Made by a program: the position numbers and the translations under genes
Source: an uncultured Clostridia bacterium
GTDB taxonomy: Bacteria; Bacillota; Clostridia; UBA1381
Direction: 5' to 3'
DNA length: 64,000 nt
Assembly (NCBI GenBank): GCA_934476675.1
Contig: CAKSOE010000010.1
Coordinates: 22,622-86,621 of the forward strand
Notes under the pieces: generated by a model
The model's database searches: none
What the model saw: the letters and a program-made list of their open reading frames with translations, nothing else
What the model was told of the DNA's origin: nothing
Shown: piece by piece, positions 26,206 through 34,621 of the stretch
Layout of the letters: each line of letters opens with the position of its first letter
Position numbering within the stretch: position 1 is the stretch's first letter

Positions 26206-27075
26206 TTAGCCGGCGGCGCTGTCGTTTGCCGTACTATCCTTTTTACCGTCGGGATCGGGATTCGGTCCGTAACGGTAGGAATAACGGTAATTATATCTGT
26301 AGTTGCGGCTTCTGCCGTAGCCTTTTTGGTAAACTCCGTAATTTACATTATTCGGGTCAACATCATTAACAAAAAATCCGAGTAGTTTTGCGTGCGCAAG
26401 TTTTAAAAGGTTTATAGCGTGTTCAAGACTTTCGTGGTTTGTATAACCCTCGCGTACTACAAAAACAATACCGTCAATAAACTTTGACAGTGCAACCGCG
26501 TCCGTAACGACAGTCGTTGGGGGGGTATCAAAGAAAATATAGTCATATCTTTCCGAAACCTCATTCAAAAGCTGTCCCATTGCATCAGAGGACAAAAGCT
26601 CCGCAGGGTTGGGCGGTATTGAACCGGAGGCAATCAAATCCATCGACGGGCGTATATCATGATATACGGCATCATCAAATGTACATTGGTTTGAAAGAAT
26701 TGTGGAAAGCCCCTTTGTCTTTGTAACTCCCAAATACTGATGCGATTTCGGGTTTCTCAAATCGCAGTCGATTATCAAAACCTTAACGCCAGTCTGGGCA
26801 AAGGTAATTCCGAGATTTATGCAGGTAGTGGATTTACCCTCATTCGGGTTTGCGCTTGTAAAAGCTATAAGCTTGCAGCTCTTTTCGGCAGAACCCGAAA
26901 CGGCAAAGATAATGTTTGTTCTGGTGGTCTTATAGGCCTCCTGGATAACAAACGGAGTATCATGGTCTATTATAGCCTGCTGATTTGATTTCAGGCTGGC
27001 AATATTAATTTCGCGCTTTGATTTTTTCGTAAAAAAGCCAAAATGCTTTTTTGTTTCTTTTTTATCACTAGGCAT
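26206..27075 (-). CDS. Bacterial tyrosine kinase of the CpsD/CapB/YwqD type
   Basis: 289 residues from the ATG at 27075, with GGAGG upstream. EAYKTTRTNIIFA precedes the Walker A motif SANPNEGKST, Walker A' LIIDCDLRNPKSH and Walker B YIFFDTPP, as in BY-kinases. The C-terminus is a tyrosine cluster (about 253-275) whose residues are autophosphorylated in known members. It acts with the adjacent Wzz-like membrane activator (16-bp gap) to control polysaccharide chain length. No polysaccharide gene cluster is adjacent in the window. Confidence 0.92.
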   Translation of the reverse strand: MPSDKKETKKHFGFFTKKSKREINIASLKSNQQAIIDHDTPFVIQEAYKTTRTNIIFAVSGSAEKSCKLIAFTSANPNEGKSTTCINLGITFAQTGVKVLIIDCDLRNPKSHQYLGVTKTKGLSTILSNQCTFDDAVYHDIRPSMDLIASGSIPPNPAELLSSDAMGQLLNEVSERYDYIFFDTPPTTVVTDAVALSKFIDGIVFVVREGYTNHESLEHAINLLKLAHAKLLGFFVNDVDPNNVNYGVYQKGYGRSRNYRYNYRYSYRYGPNPDPDGKKDSTANDSAAG

Positions 27076-27091
27076 AGTCGTATTTCCTCCG

Positions 27092-27823
27092 TTAAATTTG
27101 ATGAAGATCCGCAACCTCGCCGAGTATGGGGAGATTATATTTTCTTCTCAGCTCGTCCGAGTTCTTAACACGTGTATCAAACATATTGATGAGGAAGATT
27201 ATAAGCATTGCAACCGCTGCTCCGGCAAGAAAGCCTATAATTCCGCGTTTTAACGAATTTGTTGATTCGGGGGACGGAGCCTCCTCCGGAATATCTATCA
27301 GCTTTACACTTCCGCCGTCGAATACGCGGATTATTTCGTCAAAGGCATTATTTACTATGCTGCTGCATATCAGGTAAGCATCATGCGAATCCTCGCATTT
27401 AACGCTTATGGAGATCATATTTGTGTCTTTTATGTTTTCTATTGTAGTGTTTTCGGTAATTTCCGACCATGAATATTTGTTGTCTATGTCATCACTGACA
27501 GTCTGCAAAAACGGCTTTGCCTTCAATATTTCTATATATGTCGGCATAAGATTTTTTGCACCCGTAAGAGCAGTGGTGTTGACATCATCTGTTTTCTGCT
27601 CCTTCTGCGTACTGATATAAAGCGTTCCCTTAGACTGGTACTGCGGTATGGAGGTGAGCTTTGAGTAGAGGTATGTACTTCCTCCCACAAGAACCGCCAT
27701 AAGTGCAATCAGCCACCAGAACGTAAGCATCATATTAATTATTTCCACGACGGAAATCTGTGTTTCAAGCTGACCGGTCGCAGACGACCGGCTGTTATCA
27801 GCCTCAAGATTGTTGTTATCCAT
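27092..27823 (-). CDS. Polysaccharide chain-length/BY-kinase activator protein (Wzz/CapA/YveK type)
   Basis: 243 residues from the ATG at 27823, after GGAGG. A Wzz domain spans the protein: first membrane segment about 35-55 (MLTFWWLIALMAVLVGGSTYLY), an extracytoplasmic helical domain, and a second membrane segment about 196-216. A short cytoplasmic tail ends DLHQI; in such proteins the tail activates the kinase encoded next. The proline-rich stretch before the second segment (IDIPEEAPSPESTN) is typical. It is the first gene of the operon, behind a consensus promoter. Confidence 0.9.
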   Translation of the reverse strand: MDNNNLEADNSRSSATGQLETQISVVEIINMMLTFWWLIALMAVLVGGSTYLYSKLTSIPQYQSKGTLYISTQKEQKTDDVNTTALTGAKNLMPTYIEILKAKPFLQTVSDDIDNKYSWSEITENTTIENIKDTNMISISVKCEDSHDAYLICSSIVNNAFDEIIRVFDGGSVKLIDIPEEAPSPESTNSLKRGIIGFLAGAAVAMLIIFLINMFDTRVKNSDELRRKYNLPILGEVADLHQI

Positions 27824-27857
27824 CCGAAGTCCTCCGATTAATAGTAGTATAGCATAA

Positions 27858-27886
27858 ATTATATCACATAATATAGGCGTTGTCAA
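27858..27886 (-). promoter_or_regulatory. Consensus sigma-A promoter of the Wzz/BY-kinase operon
   Basis: On the minus strand TTGACA (27881-27886), 17-bp spacer, TATAAT (27858-27863): a perfect consensus, 35 bp before the start codon. Confidence 0.88.
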
Positions 27887-27890
27887 ATAA

Positions 27891-27942
27891 ACAATTCACA
27901 AAATGACATATTTTTTAGAAATCGACATTTTGTGCGGATTGT
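27891..27942. repeat. Imperfect palindrome beside the Wzz promoter
   Basis: Arms ACAAT-t-CACAAAATG (27891-27905) and CATTTTGTG-cgg-ATTGT (27926-27942) enclose 20 bases, directly after the stop of the radical-SAM gene and directly upstream of the -35 box at 27881-27886. It may be the terminator of the upstream gene (no good T tract) or an operator for the promoter. Confidence 0.45.
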
Positions 27943-28842
27943 TTATGAGTTTTCTTCATTGAATGGGGGGATAAAGCTTTCGTCTGCTGCTTCGCCCTCC
28001 TGTATGAATACATTTTCCATGCCTAATCCGGCACAGTAGTCAACCATAGCTTCATAATGCTTCATATTGAGTTTTCTGTTAAGCTCGGGGAAATCCTTTA
28101 CATGGGGCAGGGGAGTGTATTGGCTCATAAGGCTTATGTATATGCAGTTTCCATAAGCGGAATACAGGTAATCCATAAGCTTTTTTGTGTCAAAAAGCAG
28201 ACCGGGCAGCATAAGATGCCGCACTATTACGCCCTTTTGCATGATATTGTGTTCATCAAATACAGGATATGACACTTGATTGAACATTTCGTGTATTGCC
28301 GCTTTGGCAATTTCAAAATATTTGGGTGCAGCGGAATATTTCATTGCATATTTGTCGTCGTAATATTTCATGTCGGGCATATAAATGTCGATGTAACCGT
28401 CAAGCATTTTTAAGGTTTCGACGTTTTCGTAGCCGCTTGTGTTGTATACGATGGGGACAGTAAGTCCGCGGCGTTTTGCCATGTCCAGCGCGGAAATTAT
28501 CTGCGGCGCAAAATGCGTCGGAGTGACAAGGTTTATGTTATTTGCGCCCTGCGACTGCAATCCGAGAAATTTTTCGCAAAGTGTTTCTTCCGATATTTCA
28601 TATCCGCGGCTGCAAGCGCTGATTTCATAATTCTGGCAAAACCTGCATTTTAACGTACAGTGCGAAAAAAACACCGTGCCGGAGCCGTTTTTGCCGGATA
28701 TGCACGGTTCCTCCCAAAAGTGAAGCGCCGAACGTGCAATTTTAACCCTGTCGGACGCGCCGCAGAAACCGGTTTCTCCGGCGGTGCGGTCAACGCCGCA
28801 GAGGCGCGGACAAAGATTGCAGCTTGTGAGTGGATTTTTCAT
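27943..28842 (-). CDS. Radical SAM protein of the PflA-like/AmmeMemoRadiSam-related group
   Basis: 299 residues from the ATG at 28842; ATGs 24 and 39 bp upstream are also possible, as the ribosome site (GAAAGCGAG) is weak. An N-terminal cysteine group (CNLCPRLCGVDR...GFCGAS) precedes the SAM cluster HCTLKCRFCQNYEIS (Cx3Cx2C). Later motifs are NLVTPTHFAPQI, VYNTSGYE and YMPDMKYYDDKYA. The family is widespread in anaerobes, related to GRE activases, with no firm function. No GRE gene is adjacent. It stands alone. Confidence 0.85.
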   Translation of the reverse strand: MKNPLTSCNLCPRLCGVDRTAGETGFCGASDRVKIARSALHFWEEPCISGKNGSGTVFFSHCTLKCRFCQNYEISACSRGYEISEETLCEKFLGLQSQGANNINLVTPTHFAPQIISALDMAKRRGLTVPIVYNTSGYENVETLKMLDGYIDIYMPDMKYYDDKYAMKYSAAPKYFEIAKAAIHEMFNQVSYPVFDEHNIMQKGVIVRHLMLPGLLFDTKKLMDYLYSAYGNCIYISLMSQYTPLPHVKDFPELNRKLNMKHYEAMVDYCAGLGMENVFIQEGEAADESFIPPFNEENS

Positions 28843-28910
28843 GTTAAAACTCGCTTTCATTTTTAACATTAAACAGAACAAATATTATGTGGTTTGACAG
28901 AACAATAAAT

Positions 28911-29087
28911 TTATGTCTGCGGTTTATTAAGGTCAATTTTTCCATGTTTATGTTCAAAATTTTCAATGGAATCGCGAATAAGAATGAGGATTTGACTGTT
29001 AGCGGAACGTCCCTCATAGTCGGCAACATAATGCAATTTGTTGAGCATATCGCTGTCTATTCTTATTGATAAACTTTTTATAGCCAT
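28911..29087 (-). CDS. Ribbon-helix-helix (Arc-like) DNA-binding small protein
   Basis: 58 residues. The ATG at 29087 follows AGGGGTGA at five bases, and a TTGCAT-17-TATAAT promoter lies upstream. The opening KSLSIRIDSDMLNKLHYVADYEGRSANSQILILIRDSIENF has the layout of the Arc/MetJ fold: a basic beta strand, then two helices with a turn at Gly-Arg-Ser. Such proteins are small repressors or antitoxins. No toxin gene is next to it; the upstream neighbour on this strand is the GH2 gene's terminator, and the radical-SAM gene lies 68 bp downstream. Confidence 0.85.
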   Translation of the reverse strand: MAIKSLSIRIDSDMLNKLHYVADYEGRSANSQILILIRDSIENFEHKHGKIDLNKPQT

Positions 29088-29123
29088 AAAATCACCCCTA
29101 AAATAAACATTTAATGTATCTAT

Positions 29124-29152
29124 ATTATATTTATTGTGCGCCTAAAATGCAA
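29124..29152 (-). promoter_or_regulatory. Sigma-A promoter of the ribbon-helix-helix gene
   Basis: On the minus strand TTGCAT (29147-29152), 17-bp spacer, TATAAT (29124-29129), 36 bp before the ATG. Confidence 0.7.
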
Positions 29153-29218
29153 ATTCAGATACAAAATATATTCAAAATATGCTCAAAAACTTGAAGGGAT
29201 ATTAAAACAGTGAAAAAT

Positions 29219-29252
29219 AAACAAAGCGCACCGTGAGCGGTGCGCTTTGTTT
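29219..29252 (-). terminator. Terminator of the esterase/beta-mannosidase unit
   Basis: A near-perfect hairpin (AACAAAGCGCACCG pairing with CGGTGCGCTTTGTT, 4-base loop) with a T-rich tail on the minus strand, starting four bases after the GH2 stop. Confidence 0.92.
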
Positions 29253-29255
29253 ATA

Positions 29256-31634
29256 TTAATATGTGTCATATACGCTTCTTACGGATAAATCTTCGATGTA
29301 TTCATCACACGTGATTTCCCGCTCCTCATTCGGCGGTAAGAAGAAGTAATTATCACTGAATTCTGCGGTGTTGTTTTTTGCTTTGAGCTCTGTAAAGGCG
29401 GCAAGGCTGTCACAGCTTAATTTAATTACCGTTTTGTTTCCCGAATGCCCGATGCTGTATTTAATATTCGGATTTTTATAATTAAAGTGCTTGTTCGGGC
29501 AGAGCAGAACCGCTCCCGACATTTTTCCGTCCATACCGTATTCGATATACTGATTATATATGTCGGCGCCGCTTGTATTTAAAGTAAATACATCTGCCGA
29601 GGAAAGTGCGTCAGCTGTGATTTCCTTTTCTTTATATTTAATTATATCTCCGTCCTGTGTTTTTATTGCATAATACACCTTTTTGCGTATGTTCTCCGTC
29701 AAGTCGTTTGTAAGAGATATAAGCACGGTGTTTTTATCATCATATACCGCCGAGAGCAAAACGTCCTTAAAAAATCTTACCGAACTGTAATGCAGAGCTT
29801 TTAAACGACCGTAATAGTCAATCCCCGACCAGGAGGCAACAGGCCAGCAATCGTTAAGCTGCCAGTAAATTGCGCCCATGCTCCTGAAATTATTTCTGTT
29901 ACGGCGCATATGCTCAACGCCGGCTCTTACGGCTTCTGCCTGCAAAATCTGCGAAACATATGCGAGAGAATCCAGATTTTTCGGATATTTGAAATCACGG
30001 GACAGATAAAGCAGTATTTTTCCGTTTGCTGCGCCGTCGCGCTGATGCTTTTCCATTACTCTCGAAAAAATGTTTCTGTCCTCCTCTGCCGTGAATTCAT
30101 TTATGGTTTCTATACAAGGCAGTGACTGAAAACCGAACTCACTCAAAAATCTGAAGTGGTAATCGAGGTAGGAGCTTAACGGAGCTTGCTTGAACCACAC
30201 GTCCCAATAGTGAACATCGCCGATATTTTCATCGCTTATATCCTCGAAATTTTCATGCGAGGTAGGCGATGAAGCCTGATAAGGTCTTGTCGGGTCGCAT
30301 TTTTGAACCGCATTTTTTAGCACATGACTGTACTGAACAATGTAGTCGTCCAGATCTTTTTGCGGTAAATTCCACCAATCTTTAAGCGCCGTTTCACATT
30401 CGTTGTTGCCGCACCAAAGCGCAAGGCACGCATGATTTCTTATGCGTTTTACGTTATCCTCAGTTTCCCTGGCTATGCTTTCGTAAAATTCCGGCGTGTC
30501 CGGGTACTGTGCGCAGGCAAACATTAAATCCTGCCACACAAGCAGTCCAAGCTCATCGCATATATCAAAGAAATAATCATGCGGAAAGAATGCGCCGCCC
30601 CATACTCTTATAATATTCTGATTGCCTTTTACTGCCTGTTTGAGCAGATTATATGTGCGTTCACGTGAGCATCTTGTCAGTATGCTGTCCTCGGGAACGT
30701 AATTTGAGCCTTTGGCAAAGACGGGTATTCCGTTTACACGGAAATACATACTTGTTCCGTATTCGTCATTATCCTTTACAAGCTCGCATACACGAAGTCC
30801 TATTCTGCAAGAATATTCGTCCGTTTCGCCCATGCTTTCCGCGCGGAGTTTGAAATCGTACAGATTTTGCTCTCCGTATCCCACCGGATACCAAAGCCGC
30901 GGATTTTGCACCTCAATTTGAACGGAATTATCGAATGTGTAGATTTGTCCGTCAAAATCTGCTGTATATTTAATATCAATGCTGTCCGAATCGGGTTCGG
31001 GAAGTACATTGATAAAGACTTTGCCGTCCTCTGTGTGCGTTTGTGTGACAAACACGCTGTCAAGTCTGAAACCGTTGTCGGTCATGAGGTAAATATCTTT
31101 CCATATTCCGCCGTCGGGCAGCTTCGGACCCCAGTCCCAGCCGAGCATACAATGTGCCTTGCGCAGATACGGATAGCCGTTTAAGCAGATGGCATCGGGA
31201 TTTTGCGCAAGCGGTTTGTCCGCATATTTGCTGCGGCAGTAATTAACGGGGGATTTTATGAGTATTGATATTTCGTTTTTGCCTGCCGTTATGACGTTTT
31301 TTACGTCAAAAATCCATTTTCTGTGCATATTATCCGTATCGGCAATTTTTACGCCGTTTACGGTTATTTCACATAATGTGTCAAGACCCTCGCAGACAAG
31401 ACGAACTCTTTTGCAGTCAATATCGGATCGGTCAACAAAAAATTCATGCGTGTACAGATAATCATGCTCCATAACTTCTTCAAAGATGTCCGCATTATCT
31501 CTGTAATATGGGTCGGGCAGCACATCGGCGGACAGCATATCGGTATATATGCTGCCCGGTACGGTTGCCTCCGTTACTGTATTGCTGTCGGTTCTTTTCA
31601 TCAGCCATTTTCCGCCGAGATTTATTTTTTTCAT
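29256..31634 (-). CDS. GH2 beta-mannosidase
   Basis: 792 residues from the ATG at 31634; the ribosome site (AAGGCTGA) is modest. No signal peptide, so cytoplasmic. The N-terminal sugar-binding domain (GSIYTDMLSADVLPDPYYRDN, CEGLDTLCEITVNG) and GWDWGPKLPDGGIWKDI are characteristic of the beta-mannosidase branch of GH2. The catalytic core has RVWGGAFFPHDYFFDICDELGLLVWQD and WCGNNE with the acid/base Glu; SEFGFQS carries the likely nucleophile Glu. It removes terminal beta-linked mannose from oligosaccharides. It lies 22 bp after the esterase gene and shares its terminator. Related GH2 activities cannot be fully excluded. Confidence 0.92.
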   Translation of the reverse strand: MKKINLGGKWLMKRTDSNTVTEATVPGSIYTDMLSADVLPDPYYRDNADIFEEVMEHDYLYTHEFFVDRSDIDCKRVRLVCEGLDTLCEITVNGVKIADTDNMHRKWIFDVKNVITAGKNEISILIKSPVNYCRSKYADKPLAQNPDAICLNGYPYLRKAHCMLGWDWGPKLPDGGIWKDIYLMTDNGFRLDSVFVTQTHTEDGKVFINVLPEPDSDSIDIKYTADFDGQIYTFDNSVQIEVQNPRLWYPVGYGEQNLYDFKLRAESMGETDEYSCRIGLRVCELVKDNDEYGTSMYFRVNGIPVFAKGSNYVPEDSILTRCSRERTYNLLKQAVKGNQNIIRVWGGAFFPHDYFFDICDELGLLVWQDLMFACAQYPDTPEFYESIARETEDNVKRIRNHACLALWCGNNECETALKDWWNLPQKDLDDYIVQYSHVLKNAVQKCDPTRPYQASSPTSHENFEDISDENIGDVHYWDVWFKQAPLSSYLDYHFRFLSEFGFQSLPCIETINEFTAEEDRNIFSRVMEKHQRDGAANGKILLYLSRDFKYPKNLDSLAYVSQILQAEAVRAGVEHMRRNRNNFRSMGAIYWQLNDCWPVASWSGIDYYGRLKALHYSSVRFFKDVLLSAVYDDKNTVLISLTNDLTENIRKKVYYAIKTQDGDIIKYKEKEITADALSSADVFTLNTSGADIYNQYIEYGMDGKMSGAVLLCPNKHFNYKNPNIKYSIGHSGNKTVIKLSCDSLAAFTELKAKNNTAEFSDNYFFLPPNEEREITCDEYIEDLSVRSVYDTY

Positions 31635-31656
31635 TTTTATATCAGCCTTTCTTAAT

Positions 31657-34380
31657 TTAGTTTGGTTCGGTCGGTGCAAGACTTTTGCTGCTGTCTAACT
31701 TTTTGGCAAGTCTCTCCAAATCAGCGTTGGTTTTTGCACCCTCTTTGATTGCCGAGGCAACAAGCTTTGCAACCTCATTTGCTCCCGTTTTACTTATATG
31801 GGTATTGTCGGGCAGGGTAGCAGGATAATTGGGGTATTCGGTTTTTGTAAAGTGCAGATAAAGCTGTTTTGAGCCTTCATTTCCCCAATGCTCAACAAGC
31901 GCTTTGTGTGCCGGAGCAATATCCAGTACGGGAACTCCGCATTCTGCGCCAACCTCACGCATTGCATTCCGGTAGGGTTCAATGCCGTCCGCTGCAAGAG
32001 TATCGGTATTTCCCTCAAAATTGCGTTCGTTGATTGACGTTATGAAAACGGGTATCATGTCGTTTTCGCGGGCAATTTTTACAAATTGTTTAAGGTTGTA
32101 TCTGTAAGAGGTTTCGTTTTGCTCTGTGCTGTCGGGGTCGGTACGCTGCACGGGACGCGTTATCGGACGGTCGTTGTGACCGAACTGTATAAACAGATAG
32201 TCGCCCGCTTTTGCACGGGATATAATGTCCTCTATCCTCTTATCATCGTTAACAACCGGTACTGCGGTGGGATCCATTCCGTTTAAGAAAGTACGCGAGC
32301 TTTTACCGCCCTTTGCCTTATTTATAATCTGAACGGAGCTTGTAAAATAATTTCCTATTTCCATACCCCATCCCTCGCGCGGCGCATAAATCTCCGGCAA
32401 GTCCTCACAGGTCGAATCCGACGCAAGGAATATCTGCGTGCTGCTTCTGTCAGGCATTTCGGTTTTGTTTACAAGCAAACGCACTGCGCTCAGATAGAAA
32501 ACATCGGGGCCGCCTATCCTGAAATCGTTTGAATAATTCTGCGAATCGGTGAAGCAGGCGTCGGTTACGGTGATTTTGGCTGTTTTCCATGTCTTTGAGT
32601 CAGTAAGCTTTGCCAATTCAACCGATTTATACGCATTTCCGTCTGTGTTGTATTGCAGCGTAAGAGTACCCGTTCCGTCGTCGTAATAGTCCGCTTCAAG
32701 CGTAATGTCGGAATCCTTTGTACCGAAAACATATCTGTTGTCAGCGTTAAAATATAAGTAACGATTCTTTTTCAGCACGGTGTCCGCCTCGGATTTGCGG
32801 CAGCTGCGTCCGCCTATTTCCGCAGCGGTGCTTGCTGCGTCGCCTGCGGCAAGCGAGAATTTCATTCCGCTTTCCGAAATGCCTCCCTCCGCAAATGATG
32901 AATATATATTCTGCGGTGCGCTGCTGTTGGCGTAAATTAATTTCAAATCTCCCGACTTGTTTTTTTCACCGTTGGAGTTTGTTATGCTGACGTAAATTAT
33001 CGGGTCTGTTTCCGCTATGTCAAAAACGGCGGTGTAAACTCCGCTGCCGCTGTCGGAAAGCGTTTTTGTCTGTTCCATACAGGAAACCTCCACCTGTGCA
33101 TTCGGAACGGCGTTAATTCCGACAACAAGCGGCATAGAGGTAAGCTTATCCCTGCTTACGGTAAAGCTGTAACCGTTTTCGGAGGTATCTATTGTCATTC
33201 CGTAGGTTTCGGGGTATTGTGCGTTGCTTATATCGGCATATGGTGCGGATTGTGCAAAGAACTGACTTTGGTCGACGCATACTTTTGAAATGTATGTTTC
33301 CGCACCGCCGGAAATACGGAAATCGCTGCTTTGCAGCGCCGCGGGCGAGCAAAAGCCGGCATCCGACACTGATACTCTTGCGGTTTTCCATGTATTTGTG
33401 TTTGTGCGGTCCGCAAGCTTTACGGGCTTGGCAATGCTGTCGGGAGAATTGTATTCTATGTTTATGGGTTTTATGCCGTTGTCAAAGTATGTAACCTCAA
33501 ATGTGACCTGCTTGGCGCTTTGCGGAATTATACTGCGGTTTACGGAAAAATACATCATGCCGCTTCTTTTCGGACTGCTTTTTGGAATTGCAACAGAGGC
33601 TCTGCATGAGCGTCCTCCGATGAAAGCGTTTTCTGTGTATGAATCCGAACCGTCATTGGTATCGTTGTTTACGAAAGATATGTTTTTATAAACAGGATTT
33701 TCGCCCATAACGGCGGTGCATACACTGCCCGAAGGAACATTTACGGATTGACCTTGCAGCTTAGTACCGCCCGATATGGGAGTAACCGTATACGAGTATA
33801 GGGAATCCGGTCTTGTTGTGAGGTCGGAAAATCTGCCGCAGGTTGTTTCGCCTATCACCGTGCCGCCGCGGCTTATGAGGTATTTGTCTGCGGCAGGGAA
33901 GTCCGATGTATTCCAGGAAAGCGCCACGCTTGAACCGTCCGTGTAAGAGGTTTTTACGGGAGAGATGTCCGAAACCGAAAGCGGACGTATTGTGTCAAGA
34001 CCGTCAAAAACAAAACAGGACAGCTTTTGCGTATCTTCGATTTCAGCTTCTGCCGAAAGCGTTTTAAACGAAGTGTCTTTTGCTTTGCTGTCTGTGCATA
34101 TGCTTTTCAGTCTGCCGTCACTGTCGTAAACGGCAAGAATAAGCGCCGCATTTTCCTCCGCACCGACAGGCAGCTTTGCAAGAATTTTCCCGTAAGCTCC
34201 GCTTTGCGCCTGTGCAAGAGATATGCTTTTAAGTCCGCTGTCTCTTACGGAGTATAGGGATAATGATGCGCAAAGAGAATTTTCAGCTGCGCATACGGTA
34301 TTAAACGTCATTGAAGCTCCGATAAAAGCCATGGACGCAAGAATACCGGCTGATATTTTTTTCAGTGAATATTTTTTCAT
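31657..34380 (-). CDS. Secreted multidomain SGNH/GDSL acetylesterase (CE12, rhamnogalacturonan-acetylesterase-like)
   Basis: 907 residues with a signal peptide (cleavage near AAEN, residue 32). After an N-terminal domain come an Fn3-like domain (about 135-220), the first copy of the locus repeat domain (about 230-370), a linker domain (about 390-485), a second copy (about 500-640), and an SGNH hydrolase domain (about 645-885). Esterase motifs: LASDST with Ser 656 (SDS rather than the usual GDS), AKGGKSSRTF, FGHND with Asn 736, and PDNTHISKTGA with Asp 858 and His 861. The arrangement matches CE12 esterases, which remove acetyl groups from pectic galacturonate. The repeat domains probably bind glycan (inference). 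It is followed by the GH2 gene. Confidence 0.87.
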   Translation of the reverse strand: MKKYSLKKISAGILASMAFIGASMTFNTVCAAENSLCASLSLYSVRDSGLKSISLAQAQSGAYGKILAKLPVGAEENAALILAVYDSDGRLKSICTDSKAKDTSFKTLSAEAEIEDTQKLSCFVFDGLDTIRPLSVSDISPVKTSYTDGSSVALSWNTSDFPAADKYLISRGGTVIGETTCGRFSDLTTRPDSLYSYTVTPISGGTKLQGQSVNVPSGSVCTAVMGENPVYKNISFVNNDTNDGSDSYTENAFIGGRSCRASVAIPKSSPKRSGMMYFSVNRSIIPQSAKQVTFEVTYFDNGIKPINIEYNSPDSIAKPVKLADRTNTNTWKTARVSVSDAGFCSPAALQSSDFRISGGAETYISKVCVDQSQFFAQSAPYADISNAQYPETYGMTIDTSENGYSFTVSRDKLTSMPLVVGINAVPNAQVEVSCMEQTKTLSDSGSGVYTAVFDIAETDPIIYVSITNSNGEKNKSGDLKLIYANSSAPQNIYSSFAEGGISESGMKFSLAAGDAASTAAEIGGRSCRKSEADTVLKKNRYLYFNADNRYVFGTKDSDITLEADYYDDGTGTLTLQYNTDGNAYKSVELAKLTDSKTWKTAKITVTDACFTDSQNYSNDFRIGGPDVFYLSAVRLLVNKTEMPDRSSTQIFLASDSTCEDLPEIYAPREGWGMEIGNYFTSSVQIINKAKGGKSSRTFLNGMDPTAVPVVNDDKRIEDIISRAKAGDYLFIQFGHNDRPITRPVQRTDPDSTEQNETSYRYNLKQFVKIARENDMIPVFITSINERNFEGNTDTLAADGIEPYRNAMREVGAECGVPVLDIAPAHKALVEHWGNEGSKQLYLHFTKTEYPNYPATLPDNTHISKTGANEVAKLVASAIKEGAKTNADLERLAKKLDSSKSLAPTEPN

Positions 34381-34473
34381 ATCGTGTTCTCCTTTTTGTT
34401 GTGTTGTATTACATATATTTTAGCATAGAAAAAACGGTATTTAAACTGTCAATTATGAGAAAAGACAATATAA

Positions 34474-34487
34474 GTCGGACAAATTTA
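34474..34487. promoter_or_regulatory. Putative shared operator, copy 1
   Basis: GTCGGACAAATTTA lies upstream of the minus-strand esterase gene. Similar words occur before two other genes of the locus (39203-39216, 39251-39261 inverted, 42638-42650 inverted). Recognised by eye only; the factor, if any, is unknown. Confidence 0.25.
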
Positions 34488-34502
34488 AAAAAGAGGCTGT
34501 TT

Positions 34503-34569
34503 AAAAGAGTGCAGAACGCATAAAACGCACCCGACGACGGATACATATGTACGCCGTCGGGTGCGTTTT
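34503..34569. repeat. Dispersed palindromic element, copy A
   Basis: An intergenic hairpin with a perfect 15-bp stem (AAAACGCACCCGACG at 34522-34536, complement at 34555-34569), flanked by AAAAGAGTGCAGAAC at 34503-34517. The flank and half the stem recur in the 59283-59397 element. It lies just after the stop of the regulator gene, so it may also end its transcription; the minus-strand tail is TTTTATGCG, then TTTT further on. Confidence 0.7.
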
Positions 34570-34621
34570 AAGTAAATTGCATAACATTAAAGCAGTGTCT
34601 GTGCCTTGTTTAACAGTCCGA

